33,347 nucleotides of DNA, taken from positions 1 through 33,347 of the forward strand of contig JAPPEG010000085.1 of the NCBI GenBank assembly GCA_028875345.1, given 5' to 3'. Under the pieces are notes generated by a model that made no database searches, was not told the origin of the DNA, and was given only the letters and a program-made list of their open reading frames with translations. Source of the stretch: Gemmatimonadota bacterium. Its GTDB lineage: Bacteria > Latescibacterota > UBA2968 > UBA8231. Each line of letters opens with the position of its first letter. Within the stretch, counting starts at the first letter, position 1. Made by a program: the position numbers and the translations under genes. Of the stretch, positions 25,091 to 33,262 are shown in pieces.

Positions 25091-26503
25091 ATGCGCGAGG
25101 AAGGCATAGCCTTGGAGAAAGCGCTGCTGTGCATCGATGAGCAGCAGCGGACCTACATCGAACAACTGAAATCTTTTATCCGCATCCCTAGCGTCAGCGC
25201 AGGGGCCGATGAAGACACCAGCGACGGCCTCGCCCAAGCGGCCGATTTCCTCGTCGGCCAATTCGACCAAATGGGGTTTGAGGTCGAGAAGGTCCAAGTA
25301 CGGGCCGCTACCAACCCCTTAGTCGTCGCCCGCAGCCCCGCGTTCTCGCCGCACCAACCCACCGTCTTGATCTATGGCCACTACGATGTACAAGGGGTGG
25401 ACAATCCGCGCTCGGCTTGGGAGGTGGATCCCTTTGCTGCCGAGGAGCGGGATGGCTTCCTCATCGCCCGGGGGGCCAGCGACAATAAGGGGCCTTGTTT
25501 CGCGCATCTGAAGGCGGCCGAAGTCGTCTTCGCCAATGGGAATCAGCTTCCGTTCAACCTGGTCTTCCTAATCGAAGGCGAGGAGGAATGCGGCAGCGCT
25601 GCGTTGAGCCAGTTTGTGGCCGAGGGTGGGCTTGACGAGTTTGCCCCGGTGCTTTGTACGGTGATTTCCGACACCAGCATGTACGGGCCGGACCAGCCCT
25701 CGCTGACTGTGGGCCTGCGCGGCATTGTCTATACCGAGGTCGAGGTTTTTGGGCCGGTGCAGGACGTGCATTCCGGCCTTTTCGGCGGCATTGTCCACAA
25801 TCCCAACCAACTTCTCGTCAACGCTTTGGCCGGCCTCATCAACGCCGAAGGAAGCATTGCTGTGCCCGGTTTCTACGAGGGAGTGCAGCCGCTTTCGGCC
25901 CGCGAAAAGAGCCTCTACGCTGCCCTTGCGGTGGACGAGGAGGCTTATTGTCGCACCTTGGGCGTAACCTCGCTAGTGGGAGAGCAGGAGTACCCCATTC
26001 TCGAAAGGCGCTGGACTCGTCCCACGCTCGACATCAACCTCCTCAGCGGCGGCAGTCCGCGCACCGTCATCCCGGCTGTCGCCCGAGCGGCCATCTCTTG
26101 CCGATTAGTGCCCGACCAAGATCCCGAACACATCCAAGCCACCCTCGAAGGGCACATCCGCTCTCGACTGCCCGCAGCCACCCGCGTCGAGTTCAAAAAC
26201 CAGCATTGCTCACTGGCCTACTACTTGGATCTAGACCATCCACTAGTCAAGCCAGCGCTCGCGGCGATGCGCAAGGGATTCGGGATCGAGCCGGTGTTTA
26301 CCCGCGAAGGCGGCTCCATCCCCATCGTCGTCGATTTTGCCGCTGCGACAGGGGCACCAGTCCTGCTCATCGGCCTAGGGCAAATCACCGACAATTGGCA
26401 CGGCCCCAACGAGCGCTTTTCTATGCGCGACTTTCACCGCGGCATCCGTACCTCGGCTGCGCTCTTATGCGAGTTGGCGCGAGCCTCTCAGCGCGCAACC
26501 TAG
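25091..26503 (+). CDS. M20-family metallopeptidase (dipeptidase-like)
   Basis: The 470 residues match the M20 dipeptidase/CNDP-type size. The zinc ligands are visible: 'LIYGHYDVQ' (H97, with D99), 'ARGASDNKGP' (D131 bridging both metals), 'LIEGEEECGS' (E164/E165, general base and ligand) and a C-terminal 'ITDNWHGPNE' His. The central 'GPVQDVHSGLFGGIVHNPNQLLVNALAGLI' is the family's lid/dimerisation domain. It is a cytoplasmic di-zinc enzyme that cleaves dipeptides or related amides. The ATG has AGAGAAG a few bases upstream. It leads a probable three-gene operon with a PhyH oxygenase (33 bases on) and an Ldh2-type dehydrogenase. A carbamoyl- or acyl-amino-acid substrate is also possible. Confidence 0.92.
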   Translation: MREEGIALEKALLCIDEQQRTYIEQLKSFIRIPSVSAGADEDTSDGLAQAADFLVGQFDQMGFEVEKVQVRAATNPLVVARSPAFSPHQPTVLIYGHYDVQGVDNPRSAWEVDPFAAEERDGFLIARGASDNKGPCFAHLKAAEVVFANGNQLPFNLVFLIEGEEECGSAALSQFVAEGGLDEFAPVLCTVISDTSMYGPDQPSLTVGLRGIVYTEVEVFGPVQDVHSGLFGGIVHNPNQLLVNALAGLINAEGSIAVPGFYEGVQPLSAREKSLYAALAVDEEAYCRTLGVTSLVGEQEYPILERRWTRPTLDINLLSGGSPRTVIPAVARAAISCRLVPDQDPEHIQATLEGHIRSRLPAATRVEFKNQHCSLAYYLDLDHPLVKPALAAMRKGFGIEPVFTREGGSIPIVVDFAAATGAPVLLIGLGQITDNWHGPNERFSMRDFHRGIRTSAALLCELARASQRAT

Positions 26504-26536
26504 TCCCATCATTCTGCACAAGGCAAGGAGTCACCC

Positions 26537-27352
26537 GTGTCTCTCTCCCAAGCCCAAATAACCCATTTCAAAAATCACGGCTACACCGCGGTGCCCGATT
26601 TTTTTGACCCCCGCGAAGTCCGAGCCATACAAGCTGAAGTCGAGCGCTTCAAACGCGAAGGCTTGGTCCGCAATGTGGCCACCGAAGGCGACAGCAAGAC
26701 TCCCTCCACCACCAAGGTCAACTTGCAACTGATTCCCCTGTACGACAAAAGCGATCTCATTCGCGCCCTGCCCTTTGACGAAAAAATCACCGTCGCCGTC
26801 TCACAGCTCATCGGCACGCCCTTCATCCTGCACCTAGATCAGATGTTTCTCAAGCCGGCTGGCCACGGCATTGGCACGGACTGGCACCAAGACAACGCCT
26901 ATTTCAAAATAGACGATCCATTAAAAGGCACTGCCATGTGGGTCGCCGTTCACGACGCAACCATTGAAAATGGCACCATCCACGTCGTGCATGACTCCTT
27001 CAAGGAGGAATACCCACACGACCGCGATCCCTACTCCGATCACCACATCCACTGCCAAGTACCCGAGGAGCGCGCCGTGCCCATAGAGCTAAAGGCCGGT
27101 GGCGTCGTTTTCTTCTGCTACGGCACTGCCCACGCTACCAAGGAAAATACCACCAATCGCGAGCGCGCCGGACTTGCCTTTCACTTCCTGCATACCGCCT
27201 GCGTCGAGCGCGCCAAGCTCATCGGCCAAAAACGCGGTCAGCCCATCTTGGTGGGGCCGGAAGCCACGGGTGGCCAAGCCGAATACGGCGTGCGAGTCGC
27301 CGGGACTTGGGAACGGGAAATCGAGCGCATCCTCAAGGGAGCAACCAACTAA
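26537..27352 (+). CDS. Phytanoyl-CoA dioxygenase (PhyH) family protein
   Basis: The start is GTG 26537 with AAGGAG six bases upstream (271 residues). It opens 'QAQITHFKNHGYTAVPDFFDPREV', the usual PhyH start. The iron ligands are 'DWHQDNAYF' (H117, D119) and 'YGTAHATKENT' (H199), and R210 in 'NRERAGLAFHF' is the likely 2-oxoglutarate-binding arginine. 'GTAMWVAVHDATIENGTIHVVHDS' is the conserved strand pair between them. The following dehydrogenase overlaps its stop by one base (TAATG), so the two are translationally coupled. The pairing suggests hydroxylation by this enzyme followed by oxidation of the new alcohol by the dehydrogenase. That pathway idea is inference and the substrate is unknown. 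Confidence 0.91.
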   Translation: MSLSQAQITHFKNHGYTAVPDFFDPREVRAIQAEVERFKREGLVRNVATEGDSKTPSTTKVNLQLIPLYDKSDLIRALPFDEKITVAVSQLIGTPFILHLDQMFLKPAGHGIGTDWHQDNAYFKIDDPLKGTAMWVAVHDATIENGTIHVVHDSFKEEYPHDRDPYSDHHIHCQVPEERAVPIELKAGGVVFFCYGTAHATKENTTNRERAGLAFHFLHTACVERAKLIGQKRGQPILVGPEATGGQAEYGVRVAGTWEREIERILKGATN

Positions 27353-28410
27353 TGCCACACATCAAACCCGACGACCTGCGCCAGATAGGCTACCTGCTTT
27401 TTGAGACGGCTGGGTGTCCTCCCGCCAGCGCTCGCGCCGTGACCGATCACTTAGTCGAGTCCTCCCTCTACGGGCACGACTCGCACGGCAGCCTGCGCCT
27501 CTACGAATACGTCGAACAGATCCAAGAAGGCATCTTTGATCCCAAAGGCCAGCCCTCTATTGTCAGCGAAAGACCCTGCACGGTGGTCGTCGATGGCGGC
27601 GGCACTATGGGCCAGATCGGCGGGACGTTCGCCACCCAGCTAGCCATCGACAAGGCCGCCCAGTACGGGGTCGCTACCGCCACGCTACGCAACTGCGGCC
27701 ACGTTGGCCGGGTGGGAGCCTATCCGCTACAGGTCGCCCGCCAAGGCATGATTGGCCTAGCCTTTTGCAACGCCGGTCACCTCGGGCGGCAGATCGCTCC
27801 CTACGGTGGGATTGACGGTAAGCTCAGCACCAATCCCATATCCTGCGCCGCGCCGCGGCGCAATGCCGACCCGCTCTTGGTTGATATGACCACCTCGGTC
27901 TGCGCTGAGGGCAAGGTCCGCGTTGCCTATAACCGCGGGGAACAGCTACCCGAGGGCCGGATTATCGACCACGATGGCAACCCTTCTACCGATCCAGAGG
28001 CATTTGTCGGCGATCCGCCCGGCGCGATCCTGCCTTTCGGCGGTCCGGTGGCCTACAAGGGGTACTGCCTGAGTATGATAGTGGAGATTCTAGGCGGGGC
28101 TCTCAGCGGTCAGGGCTGTGCCAACGGCGAGACCGTCATGCAGAGCAACGGGCTGCACCTGACGGTGTACAACATCGAGCACTTCGTCGAAATGGACTAC
28201 TACTTCGACGAACTCGAAAGTCTAATCCGCCATGTATCCACCAGCCGCGTCGATCCGCACATCGGCGAGATACAACTGCCCGGCGACCCCGAATACCGCA
28301 CAGGACACCAGCGCCAAGAAGAGGGTATTCCCATCGACGACACGACTTGGAGCCACATCGTCGAGGCCGCACATAGTCTCGGGCTAGATCCTCAAGCTTG
28401 GTCGCAATAA
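27352..28410 (+). CDS. Ldh2-family (malate/L-lactate/ureidoglycolate-type) dehydrogenase
   Basis: ATG 27352 overlaps the PhyH stop (TAATG) and gives 352 residues; the track's earlier start lies inside the PhyH gene. The family's 'SLYGHDSHGSLRLYEYVEQIQEG' is at residues 38-60, and 'NCGHVGRVGAYPLQVARQGMIGLAFCNAGH' holds the likely catalytic His. 'GGPVAYKGYCLSMIVEILGGALSG' is the conserved later segment. It is a cytoplasmic NAD(P)-dependent 2-hydroxyacid dehydrogenase; members act on malate, sulfolactate, ureidoglycolate or 2,3-diketogulonate, and the sequence alone does not decide between them. AAGGGAG about ten bases upstream serves as ribosome binding site. It closes the M20-PhyH-Ldh2 operon. 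Confidence 0.92.
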   Translation: MPHIKPDDLRQIGYLLFETAGCPPASARAVTDHLVESSLYGHDSHGSLRLYEYVEQIQEGIFDPKGQPSIVSERPCTVVVDGGGTMGQIGGTFATQLAIDKAAQYGVATATLRNCGHVGRVGAYPLQVARQGMIGLAFCNAGHLGRQIAPYGGIDGKLSTNPISCAAPRRNADPLLVDMTTSVCAEGKVRVAYNRGEQLPEGRIIDHDGNPSTDPEAFVGDPPGAILPFGGPVAYKGYCLSMIVEILGGALSGQGCANGETVMQSNGLHLTVYNIEHFVEMDYYFDELESLIRHVSTSRVDPHIGEIQLPGDPEYRTGHQRQEEGIPIDDTTWSHIVEAAHSLGLDPQAWSQ

Positions 28411-28443
28411 GGACGAGTGGCGGGAACGTGTGGGAATCGAACC

Positions 28444-29556
28444 TCAGAATGACGCCTCCACGTTCTCGGCCGCTAGATCGACTTCGGCGACGAAGATGTC
28501 GGCAGGCCCGGTCTTGAAGTGCGATAACTCGTAGCCGGGCGGGGGCGCGTCTCGCCGGAGAGCCCCCCACCGCTCCATGTGGGGGAGGTGCCTCTTCTCG
28601 CCCTCGACCACGCCGCTCAGATAGGCGTGCTGCGAGTAGTAGCTGATGATCAGCCGGTCCGCCTCGAGCGAGAGAAGACCCGGATAGGCCGCGTCCCCGT
28701 CGCTCGGCAGCGCGAACACCGGCGTCACTCCATCCCGACCTAGCAGGAAGATCCCAGTATTGCCCGCGGGCGAGTGCTGCGGAATCCAGGGCGCGGTGGG
28801 GTCGCGGCGCCCGGCCGCGTACACCTTCCCTCCCGATTCGCACAGCGCCGGACAGTGGATCAGCGTCTCGAGGTCCACGCACGACCACTCCTTGTAGGGG
28901 GGGATGGAAGTGTAGAGGAGCGAATGCTGGTCGGGCTCCCTCGTCCGGGATACGCACCACAGCTCTCCGTCCGGTCGGAAGATGACGTCCGCTTCGTTGA
29001 ATCGCGGCGTCGTGCGGTGGTCGAGCTCGCGGGCTTCCTGCAGCTCCTGCGGGGTTGCGCCCTCACCATCGGGAATCCTAGAAACAAACGTCCAGTTGCG
29101 GCCGTCTTGGCTGGAAAGGAGCTCACCCCCCTTTTCGGCACAGTAGAAGACCCCGTCGTGTACCCTCACGCGCCACAGCCAGTAGTTTCTGTCGAGTATT
29201 CCCGTCGGTGCTGACCAACTGTAGCCGTCGTCCGAAACGAAGACGTAAGGGTAGATTATCTGCCGCTTCCGTCCGGCGATCGGTTCATATCTGCTGTCGG
29301 CACAGAACACGAAGAGCTCATCGTCGGTAGCCGCGAGCTTCGCGTCCCTCGCATCGTTGGGCGTCCTGAAGACGGCGACCTCGTCCCAGCGTCTCAAGTC
29401 CGCCGATCTCAGCAGAACGATGACGCCGTCAGGCGCTGTGTGTGCCGAAGTCCGATCATAGACCAGCCAGAAGGTGTCCCGCCAGAAGCAGAGGTCGGAA
29501 CACATATTGTGCCAACCGTCCCGGACAACGGTGCGATTAGATAGAACCTGAGCCAT
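28444..29556 (-). CDS. Sialidase-like beta-propeller protein
   Basis: The 370-residue protein has repeated Asp-box-like turns: 'RSADLRRWDE' (about 50-59), 'VSDDGYSWS' (about 107-115) and 'SSQDGRNWT' (about 148-156). These are typical of sialidase/BNR beta-propellers. It starts 'DGWHNMCSDLCFWRDTFWLVYDR' and has no signal peptide, so it seems cytoplasmic. A full set of sialidase arginines is not obvious, so it could be a glycosidase of another propeller family or a non-catalytic member. It converges with the Ldh2 gene and is divergent from the DUF6785-like gene. Its base use looks somewhat different from that of the operon before it, but I cannot quantify this. Confidence 0.75.
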   Translation of the reverse strand: MAQVLSNRTVVRDGWHNMCSDLCFWRDTFWLVYDRTSAHTAPDGVIVLLRSADLRRWDEVAVFRTPNDARDAKLAATDDELFVFCADSRYEPIAGRKRQIIYPYVFVSDDGYSWSAPTGILDRNYWLWRVRVHDGVFYCAEKGGELLSSQDGRNWTFVSRIPDGEGATPQELQEARELDHRTTPRFNEADVIFRPDGELWCVSRTREPDQHSLLYTSIPPYKEWSCVDLETLIHCPALCESGGKVYAAGRRDPTAPWIPQHSPAGNTGIFLLGRDGVTPVFALPSDGDAAYPGLLSLEADRLIISYYSQHAYLSGVVEGEKRHLPHMERWGALRRDAPPPGYELSHFKTGPADIFVAEVDLAAENVEASF

Positions 29557-29610
29557 CAGAGCACGCCCTATTGGTTATGAGTGAAATATCAGAGGAGGAT
29601 GCTTGCCAAG

Positions 29611-29636
29611 TTAGGCTTTTCGGGCCTAAATTTAGG
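29611..29636. repeat. Overlapping inverted repeats in a divergent intergenic region
   Basis: TTAGGC (29611-29616) pairs with GCCTAA (29624-29629). The same right arm is part of a perfect 12-bp palindrome CCTAAATTTAGG (29625-29636). Three related arms lie between the divergent sialidase-like and DUF6785-like genes, which would suit an operator for a dimeric regulator. No regulator gene is adjacent. Confidence 0.5.
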
Positions 29637-29710
29637 ACAAAAATCAGATAAAGAAATCAAAATAAGAAATTAAGCGCCTGATACGAGTTATGCCTCAAAA
29701 CCATGAGAAA

Positions 29711-29738
29711 AACGGCGCGCTTGGAACGGCGCGCTTGG
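29711..29738. repeat. Perfect 14-bp tandem duplication
   Basis: AACGGCGCGCTTGG occurs twice head to tail (29711-29724 and 29725-29738), about 55 bases before the chosen start of the DUF6785-like gene. It is either a slippage product or two adjacent binding sites. The GC-rich core GGCGCGC resists an obvious assignment. Confidence 0.85.
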
Positions 29739-29793
29739 CGTACATTTTTACACCATTTTGGTCGGTCGCGACGCACCACCAGCCACGCCCCCG

Positions 29794-31755
29794 ATGACGG
29801 CACCTCCACAGGGGGACCGACAGCAGGTGCGGGATCTGCTGGGGATCCCTCTGCGGGGCATCCTTATTGGGGCAGTGCTGGCTCTAGTGCTCAACATTTG
29901 CGATACCTACGCGACCAATGCGATCCAAGGTTCCTACCTGACCCTCAACTTCAGCACCCCGGCGGCCCTCTTTTTATTTTTTTTCCTCGTCCTAGCCAGC
30001 GCCGCGGTCGGCCTCCTCCACCGATGGCTGGCGCTGACTCGGGCGGAACTGATCACGATCTACATCATGCTGGTGGTGGCTTGCTGCATCCCTGGCATGG
30101 GCTTCACCCAGTTCATGATCCCCTGCCTCCTCGGGTCGACCTACTACGCCACGCCCGAGAACAACTGGGATTCCCTCTACAATCAGTACATCCCCGAATG
30201 GATGATCCCGCGCGGCGAGAACGTGGCCCGCTACTTCTTTGAGGGGTTGCCCGAGGGGGCCTCGATCCCTTGGGGCGCCTGGGTCGTGCCGCTGAGCCTG
30301 TGGTTCGGCTTCTTTCTCGCCCTCGGCTTCGCGATGATCTGCGCGATGGTCATTATGCGCAAACAGTGGGTCGACAACGAGAAACTCAGCTACGCGCTGG
30401 TGCAAGTGCCGATGGAGATGATGCGGCAGGAGGGCGGCGGCGCTGTGGGCCGCTCGTTTTTCACCAACAAGACCATGTGGCTGGGCTTCGCCGTCTCCTT
30501 CCTGCTGCTGAGCGTCAACGGCGTGCACTCCTACTTTCCGGAGTTTCCCCGCTTCGAGCGCACCGTGGGCGTGCCCCTGTTCGGCAACACCTGGCTCAGC
30601 TTCTGGTTCAGCCCGCCCTGGACCGGGTTCTTCTATTTCGTCAACCTCGACATCTCGGCCTCGATCTGGGTCTTCTACGTCCTCGTCAGGCTGCAGCGGG
30701 GCATCTTCAACACGATCGGCGTGCAGAGCACGCAGCGGATCGACTTCTACTCCGAAGATCCCTTCCTAGCTCACCAAGGTCTCGGGGCGATGATCGCCTT
30801 CGTCGTCGTCGGGCTGTGGGTGGCGCGCCGACACCTGCGCGATGTGGTGGCGAAGGCCGTGGTCGGGCTGCGGGAGGTCGATGACAGCGGCGAGATTCTC
30901 TCCTACCGGCAGGCGTTTTTCGGGCTGCTCGCCAGCCTGCTGACCGTCGCCGTCTGGCTGTCGGCGATCGGCCTGCCCTTCCCGGTGGCACTGCTGTTCG
31001 TCTTCGGTGCCATGATCCTGTTCATGGCGCTGACGCGGGTGGTCGCCGAGGGCGGCATCCCGGCCATGCGTCCGCCCCTGATGACCTCGACCTTCGCGAT
31101 CTCCGCGGTTGGCACCTCCTCCATCGGAACCCAAGGCTTGGTGGCACTCGGCTTCTCCTACGGCTGGCACGCCGAGGTCCGCTCCTTCGTGATGGCCTCG
31201 GTCGCCAACGGACTGAAGATGAGCGAAATGATCCGCGGCCAGAAGCGTCGGCTGTTCTGGGCCATTGTCCTCGCCATCTTAGTCAGCCTGGCGGGCTCCT
31301 CCTACGTCACCCTAGTCATGGCGTACGAGCACGGCGGCATCAACCTCAACCCCCTGTTCTTCTCCTGGCAATCTACCCACTTCGGACCCATGGACATGGC
31401 CCCGCGCATCGCCGCCGAACCCGAAGGCCCGCGCTGGGACGCCTATCAGTTCATGGGCATCGGGGCGGGCGTGATGGCGGCGCTCATGTGGGCACGCCAC
31501 CACTTCCTGTGGTGGCCCCTCAACCCGCTCGGGTTCACGATCGCCGCCAATTGGAAGACGGGCCACATCTTTTGCAGCGCCCTGCTGGCTTGGTTCCTGA
31601 AGCTGGTGATCCTGCGCTACGGCGGCGTACGCCTCTACCGCAACCTGCGGCCCTTCTTCCTCGGCCTGATCTTGGGCGAAATCGTCGGGGCCGGGGTATT
31701 CCTAGTGATCGACTATGTCACCGGCACCACGGGCAGCTTCCTGACCCAGATCTGA
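29794..31755 (+). CDS. DUF6785/DUF6784-type large membrane protein
   Basis: ATG 29794 (653 residues) is preferred to the track's TTG at 29758; neither has a visible ribosome binding site. There are about 14 membrane helices, with large loops such as 'TYYATPENNWDSLYNQYIPEWMIPRGENVARYFFEGLPEG'. A mid-protein 'RIDFYSEDPFLAHQGLGAMIAFVVVGLW' leads into the C-terminal part ('AEGGIPAMRPPLMTSTFAISAVGTSSIGTQGLVALGFSYGWHAEVRSFVMASVANGLKM', 'RPFFLGLILGEIVGAGVFLVIDYVTG'). That layout matches my memory of the DUF6785 plus DUF6784 family, which is frequent in planctomycete, Poribacteria and Latescibacterota genomes and looks like OPT-type transporters. Function is unknown, with transport inferred. The beta-propeller gene begins 48 bases after it, so both probably form one operon. 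Confidence 0.82.
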   Translation: MTAPPQGDRQQVRDLLGIPLRGILIGAVLALVLNICDTYATNAIQGSYLTLNFSTPAALFLFFFLVLASAAVGLLHRWLALTRAELITIYIMLVVACCIPGMGFTQFMIPCLLGSTYYATPENNWDSLYNQYIPEWMIPRGENVARYFFEGLPEGASIPWGAWVVPLSLWFGFFLALGFAMICAMVIMRKQWVDNEKLSYALVQVPMEMMRQEGGGAVGRSFFTNKTMWLGFAVSFLLLSVNGVHSYFPEFPRFERTVGVPLFGNTWLSFWFSPPWTGFFYFVNLDISASIWVFYVLVRLQRGIFNTIGVQSTQRIDFYSEDPFLAHQGLGAMIAFVVVGLWVARRHLRDVVAKAVVGLREVDDSGEILSYRQAFFGLLASLLTVAVWLSAIGLPFPVALLFVFGAMILFMALTRVVAEGGIPAMRPPLMTSTFAISAVGTSSIGTQGLVALGFSYGWHAEVRSFVMASVANGLKMSEMIRGQKRRLFWAIVLAILVSLAGSSYVTLVMAYEHGGINLNPLFFSWQSTHFGPMDMAPRIAAEPEGPRWDAYQFMGIGAGVMAALMWARHHFLWWPLNPLGFTIAANWKTGHIFCSALLAWFLKLVILRYGGVRLYRNLRPFFLGLILGEIVGAGVFLVIDYVTGTTGSFLTQI

Positions 31756-31803
31756 AGGCCGATCGTCGGCAGGGTAGCCCGCAATACAGAAAGGAAACCG
31801 GAG

Positions 31804-33246
31804 ATGGCCAAGAGTAAGAGAGCGAAGCCGACGAAGAGAAAGACCGCCAGCAGCGCCTCGGCGGGCGTCATCGAGCTGGGCGACCGGCGCGAGCTGTTCG
31901 TCGACGACTACCTGATCGAGCGATTGTCCAACGTCGAACTGCGCCTGCAGAAGCCGGTGCCGCGGAACGTGGCGATCGACCACGACGTGCCGTGGGAGGG
32001 CAACACCAGCGCCTACCACACGGTATTCCAAGACGGCAAGCTGTTCCGCGCCTACTATCGCGGCTCGCACTACGACCCGTCAGGCAACCACTACCGGCCG
32101 GTCGTATGCTACGCCGAAAGCCGCGACGGCATCGAGTGGTACCGGCCGGAGCTGGGCCTGGTCAACTACCAGGGCTCGACGCGCAACAACATCGTCTGGG
32201 ACGGCATCGGCGCGCACAACTTCGCGCCCTTCCGCGACCGCAACCCGGACTGCCGGGAGGGGGAAGAGTACAAAGCCTTGGGGAGCGCGCTGGCGCGCAC
32301 CACCGAGGAGCAGGCCCTCTACGCCTTCAAGTCGGCCGACGGCGTACATTGGAGCCTGCTGTCGGAGAAGCCGGTGATCACCGTGGGCGCCTTCGACTCG
32401 CTGAACCTCGCCTTTTTCGACCCGCTGCGCGGCTGCTACGTCGACTACCACCGAGACTCCATCTACCCCGGCGGGAAACGGGTGCGCAACATCATGACCT
32501 GCACCTCGAAAGACTTCCGCCGCTGGACGAAGCCGCAGTGGCTCGACTTCGCCGACGCACCCGTCGAGCATCTCTACACCAACGCGGTGACCCCCTACCA
32601 CCGGGCCCCGCACATCTACATGGGCTTCCCCAAGCGTTTCGTGCCGGATCGCCGCATGCCCGGCAACATGGCCGCTGGCGTATCGGACGGCGTGTACATG
32701 ACCAGCCGCGACGGCCTGCACTTCAAGCGCTGGAGCGAGGCTTTCGTGCGGCCCGGACTGCAGCCGGAGCGCTGGGAGAACCGCAACAACATGACGGCTT
32801 GGGGCATTCTGGAGACGGCCAACGATCTGCCGACGGCACCCAAGGAGCTATCGATCTTCACCACCGAGGGCTACTACCGCGGCGACGCCTGCCGGCTGCG
32901 GCGCTTCACGCTGCGCCTGGACGGCTTCGTCTCCGCCAACGCGCCGCTGAAGGGGGGCGAGCTGATCACGCGGCCCTTCACCTTCGCGGGCGGGGCCCTG
33001 AGCCTGAACGCGGCCACCTCCGCGGCCGGCTCGGTGCGCGTCGAGATCCAAGACGGCGACGGCAAGGCGCTGAAGGGGTACACTCTGCGCGACTGCGACG
33101 AGATCTACGGCGACTACCTAGAGCACACGGTCACTTGGAAAGATGCCGCCGACGTCAGCGGACTGGCCGGCAAGCCAGTGCGCCTGCGCTTCGCCCTCAG
33201 CGACGCCGACCTGTACGGCCTGCAGTTCACGCCGCTGCACGTCTGA
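31804..33246 (+). CDS. Beta-propeller protein, glycosidase-like (GH32/GH43/sialidase fold)
   Basis: ATG 31804 (480 residues) has AGGAAA and CGGAG just upstream. After a basic tail ('MAKSKRAKPTKRKTASS') comes 'DRRELFVDDYLIERLSNVELRLQKP', a start seen in a family of uncharacterised five-bladed propellers near GH32/GH43. Blade repeats with Asp-box character follow: 'AESRDGIEWYRP', 'KSADGVHWSLL', 'TSKDFRRWTKP' and 'TSRDGLHFKRW'. From about residue 375 a beta-sandwich follows ('ITRPFTFAGGALSLNAATSAAGSVRVEIQDGDGKALKGYTL'), as in GH32-type C-terminal modules. Catalytic acids cannot be assigned with confidence. It likely hydrolyses or binds a glycan. It is co-transcribed with the membrane protein upstream and with the partial paralogue 16 bases downstream. 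Confidence 0.8.
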   Translation: MAKSKRAKPTKRKTASSASAGVIELGDRRELFVDDYLIERLSNVELRLQKPVPRNVAIDHDVPWEGNTSAYHTVFQDGKLFRAYYRGSHYDPSGNHYRPVVCYAESRDGIEWYRPELGLVNYQGSTRNNIVWDGIGAHNFAPFRDRNPDCREGEEYKALGSALARTTEEQALYAFKSADGVHWSLLSEKPVITVGAFDSLNLAFFDPLRGCYVDYHRDSIYPGGKRVRNIMTCTSKDFRRWTKPQWLDFADAPVEHLYTNAVTPYHRAPHIYMGFPKRFVPDRRMPGNMAAGVSDGVYMTSRDGLHFKRWSEAFVRPGLQPERWENRNNMTAWGILETANDLPTAPKELSIFTTEGYYRGDACRLRRFTLRLDGFVSANAPLKGGELITRPFTFAGGALSLNAATSAAGSVRVEIQDGDGKALKGYTLRDCDEIYGDYLEHTVTWKDAADVSGLAGKPVRLRFALSDADLYGLQFTPLHV

Positions 33247-33262
33247 GAGAGGAGGCCATCCG

